Source: Stutzerimonas stutzeri (GTDB lineage Bacteria > Pseudomonadota > Gammaproteobacteria > Pseudomonadales > Pseudomonadaceae). Taken from it: DNA of 64,000 bases. Under the pieces are notes generated by a model. It ran no database searches. It was not told where the DNA came from and worked only from the letters and a program-made list of their open reading frames with translations. The position numbers and the translations under genes were made by a program. Shown one piece after another: positions 62,497-64,000 of this stretch (within the stretch, counting starts at the first letter, position 1; each line of letters starts with the position of its first letter). The stretch spans positions 930,001 through 994,000 of the forward strand of contig NZ_CP139348.1 of NCBI RefSeq assembly GCF_038561965.1. Reading direction: 5' to 3'.

Positions 62497-62902
62497 GCTG
62501 TTACCTTCGTTGGAATTGGAAACCGGTCGTCACTATACCCAAAAGCCGGCGCGCCGCTTCTGCACCCTGTCACAGCTCAACATTGCTCAAACACAACGGC
62601 AAGCTTGACTTGCTGGTGCTGAATCCGAACAATTCGAGGCTTGCTGTCCTGAGTCGCCTCGCCGCAAGCGATACCGGCTCAGTCTAGACAGACATGAGGT
62701 GCTACCCGCGCCGACCTGCATCACCCGCAACGCGTTACCTCGCGCTGGGTGGAGAGCCCGAGACACCAGGGTCTCTTCCAATACTGGCTCAGTCAGTGGC
62801 TGACGTAGTCGGCGACCACCGTCGCTCATGCCCTGCTAGCAGTAAACCTATTTCTGGCGGCTCCGACTTGGATTCGCTATCTGGCGTTTAGAGGTGAACA
62901 AC
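62497..62902 (+). other. 406-base region upstream of ilvI
   Basis: No gene could be supported. A weak promoter candidate is TTGACT (62605-62610) with AACAAT (62628-62633), 17 bases apart, leaving a leader of about 260 bases. A 65-residue frame (62694-62891) has no run of branched-chain codons, so it is not a clear attenuator leader peptide. A short stem GAGAC/GTCTC lies near 62758-62773. Confidence 0.4.
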
Positions 62903-64000
62903 GTGGAACTCTTATCCGGCGCTGAAATGGTCGTCCGCTTCCTGCGCGACGAAGGCGTTAAGTACATCTACGGGTACCCGGGCGGTGCCGTTCTGCATAT
63001 CTACGATGCGCTTTTCAAGGAAAAGTCCATCGAGCACATCCTGGTTCGCCACGAGCAGGCCGCCACCCACATGGCCGATGGCTATGCGCGCGCGACCGGC
63101 AAGGCTGGCGTGGTGCTGGTGACCTCCGGTCCTGGGGCGACCAACGCCATCACCGGTATCGCCACCGCCTTCATGGACTCGATCCCGATGGTGGTCATCT
63201 CCGGTCAGGTGCCCAGCACCATGGTCGGCACCGATGCCTTCCAGGAAACCGACATGATCGGCATCTCACGGCCCATCGTGAAGCACAGCTTCATGATCAA
63301 ACATCCTTCGGAAATCCCCGAAGTGATGAAGAAGGCGTTCTATCTCGCCGAGTCCGGGCGTCCAGGGCCGGTTGTCATCGATATCCCGAAGGATATGACC
63401 AACCCGGCCGATAAGTTCGAATACGTCTACCCGAAGAAGGCCAAGCTGCGTTCGTACAGCCCGGCCGTGCGTGGGCATTCGGGCCAGATTCGCAAGGCGG
63501 CGGAGTTGTTGCTGGGAGCCAAGCGGCCCATCATCTACGCCGGTGGCGGCGTGGTCCTGGGCAAGGCCTCGGCGCAACTGACAGAGCTGGCGAAGATGCT
63601 CAACCTGCCGGTGACCAACACCCTGATGGGCCTAGGGTGCTATCCGGGCAGCGACCGTCAGTTCGTCGGCATGCTCGGCATGCACGGCAGCTACACCGCC
63701 AACCTGGCGATGCACCACTCCGATGTGATCCTGGCTGTCGGTGCGCGCTTCGATGACCGCGTGATCAATGGTGCGACCAAGTTCTGCCCGAGCGCCAAGA
63801 TCATCCACATCGACATCGATCCGGCATCTATCTCCAAGACCATCAAGGCGGACGTCCCGATTGTCGGTCCGGTCGACAGCGTGCTCACCGAGATGGTCGC
63901 CATCGTCAAGGAGATCGGCCAGGTGCCGAATGCCGAGACCGTGGCCAGTTGGTGGAAGCAGATCGAGGAATGGCGCGGCAATGGCCGGCTGTTTCCCTAT
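62903..64000 (+). CDS. ilvI: Acetolactate synthase large subunit (cut by window end)
   Basis: The first 366 codons of the thiamine-diphosphate enzyme that makes acetolactate/acetohydroxybutyrate for Val, Leu and Ile. It starts at GTG 62903 (LLSGAEMVVRFLRDEGVKYIYGYPGGAVLHIYDAL), preceded by GAGGTGA. The catalytic glutamate is in HILVRHEQAATHMADGYARATGKAGV. TSGPGATNAITGIATAFMDS and IIYAGGGVVLGKA mark the central domain. The C-terminal TPP-binding domain lies beyond the window. ilvH would be expected next. Confidence 0.96.
   Translation, partial: MELLSGAEMVVRFLRDEGVKYIYGYPGGAVLHIYDALFKEKSIEHILVRHEQAATHMADGYARATGKAGVVLVTSGPGATNAITGIATAFMDSIPMVVISGQVPSTMVGTDAFQETDMIGISRPIVKHSFMIKHPSEIPEVMKKAFYLAESGRPGPVVIDIPKDMTNPADKFEYVYPKKAKLRSYSPAVRGHSGQIRKAAELLLGAKRPIIYAGGGVVLGKASAQLTELAKMLNLPVTNTLMGLGCYPGSDRQFVGMLGMHGSYTANLAMHHSDVILAVGARFDDRVINGATKFCPSAKIIHIDIDPASISKTIKADVPIVGPVDSVLTEMVAIVKEIGQVPNAETVASWWKQIEEWRGNGRLFPY

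Noticed and set aside
62694..62891. 65-aa frame just upstream of ilvI, considered as an attenuator leader peptide
   Set aside because: No run of Leu, Ile or Val codons and no convincing terminator/antiterminator pair.

Overview
The window is a chromosomal segment of a GC-rich gammaproteobacterium, almost certainly Pseudomonas in the wide sense. The stutzeri group (Stutzerimonas) is the best guess; species is inferred. The evidence is the gene order (tpiA-secG-tRNAs-rimP-nusA-infB-rbfA-truB-rpsO-pnp; pgi-panDCB-folK-pcnB-crcZ-cbrB-cbrA-cbrX; gluQRS-dksA; retS-purD-purH-fis-dusB; prmA-accC-accB-aroQ-dsbD; chaN-prrF-cbpA-mrcB) and genes typical of pseudomonads (CbrAB/CrcZ, RetS, PrrF). I see no insertion sequence, prophage, CRISPR array or toxin-antitoxin pair. 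Most of the window is conserved core genome.

Layout. 1-9.8 kb: end of tpiA, secG, two tRNA genes, then the translation/RNA operon rimP to pnp. 9.8-16.2 kb: an envelope-stress-like group: a BON-domain protein behind a sigma-54-type promoter, two tandem DUF2845 proteins, a large AsmA-like DUF748 protein, an rRNA-methyltransferase-like protein and an MpaB-family oxygenase. 16.2-22.4 kb: pgi, the pantothenate genes panB-panC-panD, folK and pcnB. 22.6-28.7 kb: the carbon-catabolite module, with the sRNA CrcZ (sigma-54 promoter, CbrB-like inverted repeat, many A-rich Hfq/Crc motifs), CbrB, CbrA and the overlapping small membrane protein CbrX, then gluQRS and dksA. 29.4-37 kb: the most accessory-looking stretch, with an aminotransferase, sfsA, an orphan RmlD-like reductase, an AEC transporter, a 28-residue membrane microprotein, two integral membrane proteins and a CYP152-type P450 peroxygenase. 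37-51.8 kb: RetS, purD, purH, fis, dusB, a zinc-ribbon protein, prmA, accC/accB, aroQ, dsbD and a Rieske protein. 51.9-56.8 kb: heme-type ABC permease and ATPase, a ChaN-like lipoprotein, a single PrrF sRNA with its Fur-box promoter, cbpA, a TfoX-C-domain protein and a methyltransferase. 56.9-64 kb: a kinase-like two-domain protein, PBP1b (mrcB) with a downstream LpoP-like activator lipoprotein, a YqcC protein, a DUF4124 protein and the start of ilvI, cut by the window end.

The strongest non-coding signals are CrcZ (22631-22995, minus) and PrrF (54669-54778, minus). They are read from promoter elements, terminators and conserved context, not from a database search. The most interesting protein is the CYP152 P450, whose residues Q84, R241-P242 and C361 predict an H2O2-driven fatty-acid hydroxylase. 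I did not find a clear unknown multi-gene system. The best candidates for new biology are the 28-aa membrane protein, the sigma-54-controlled BON gene, the structured pgi leader and the P450 neighbourhood.
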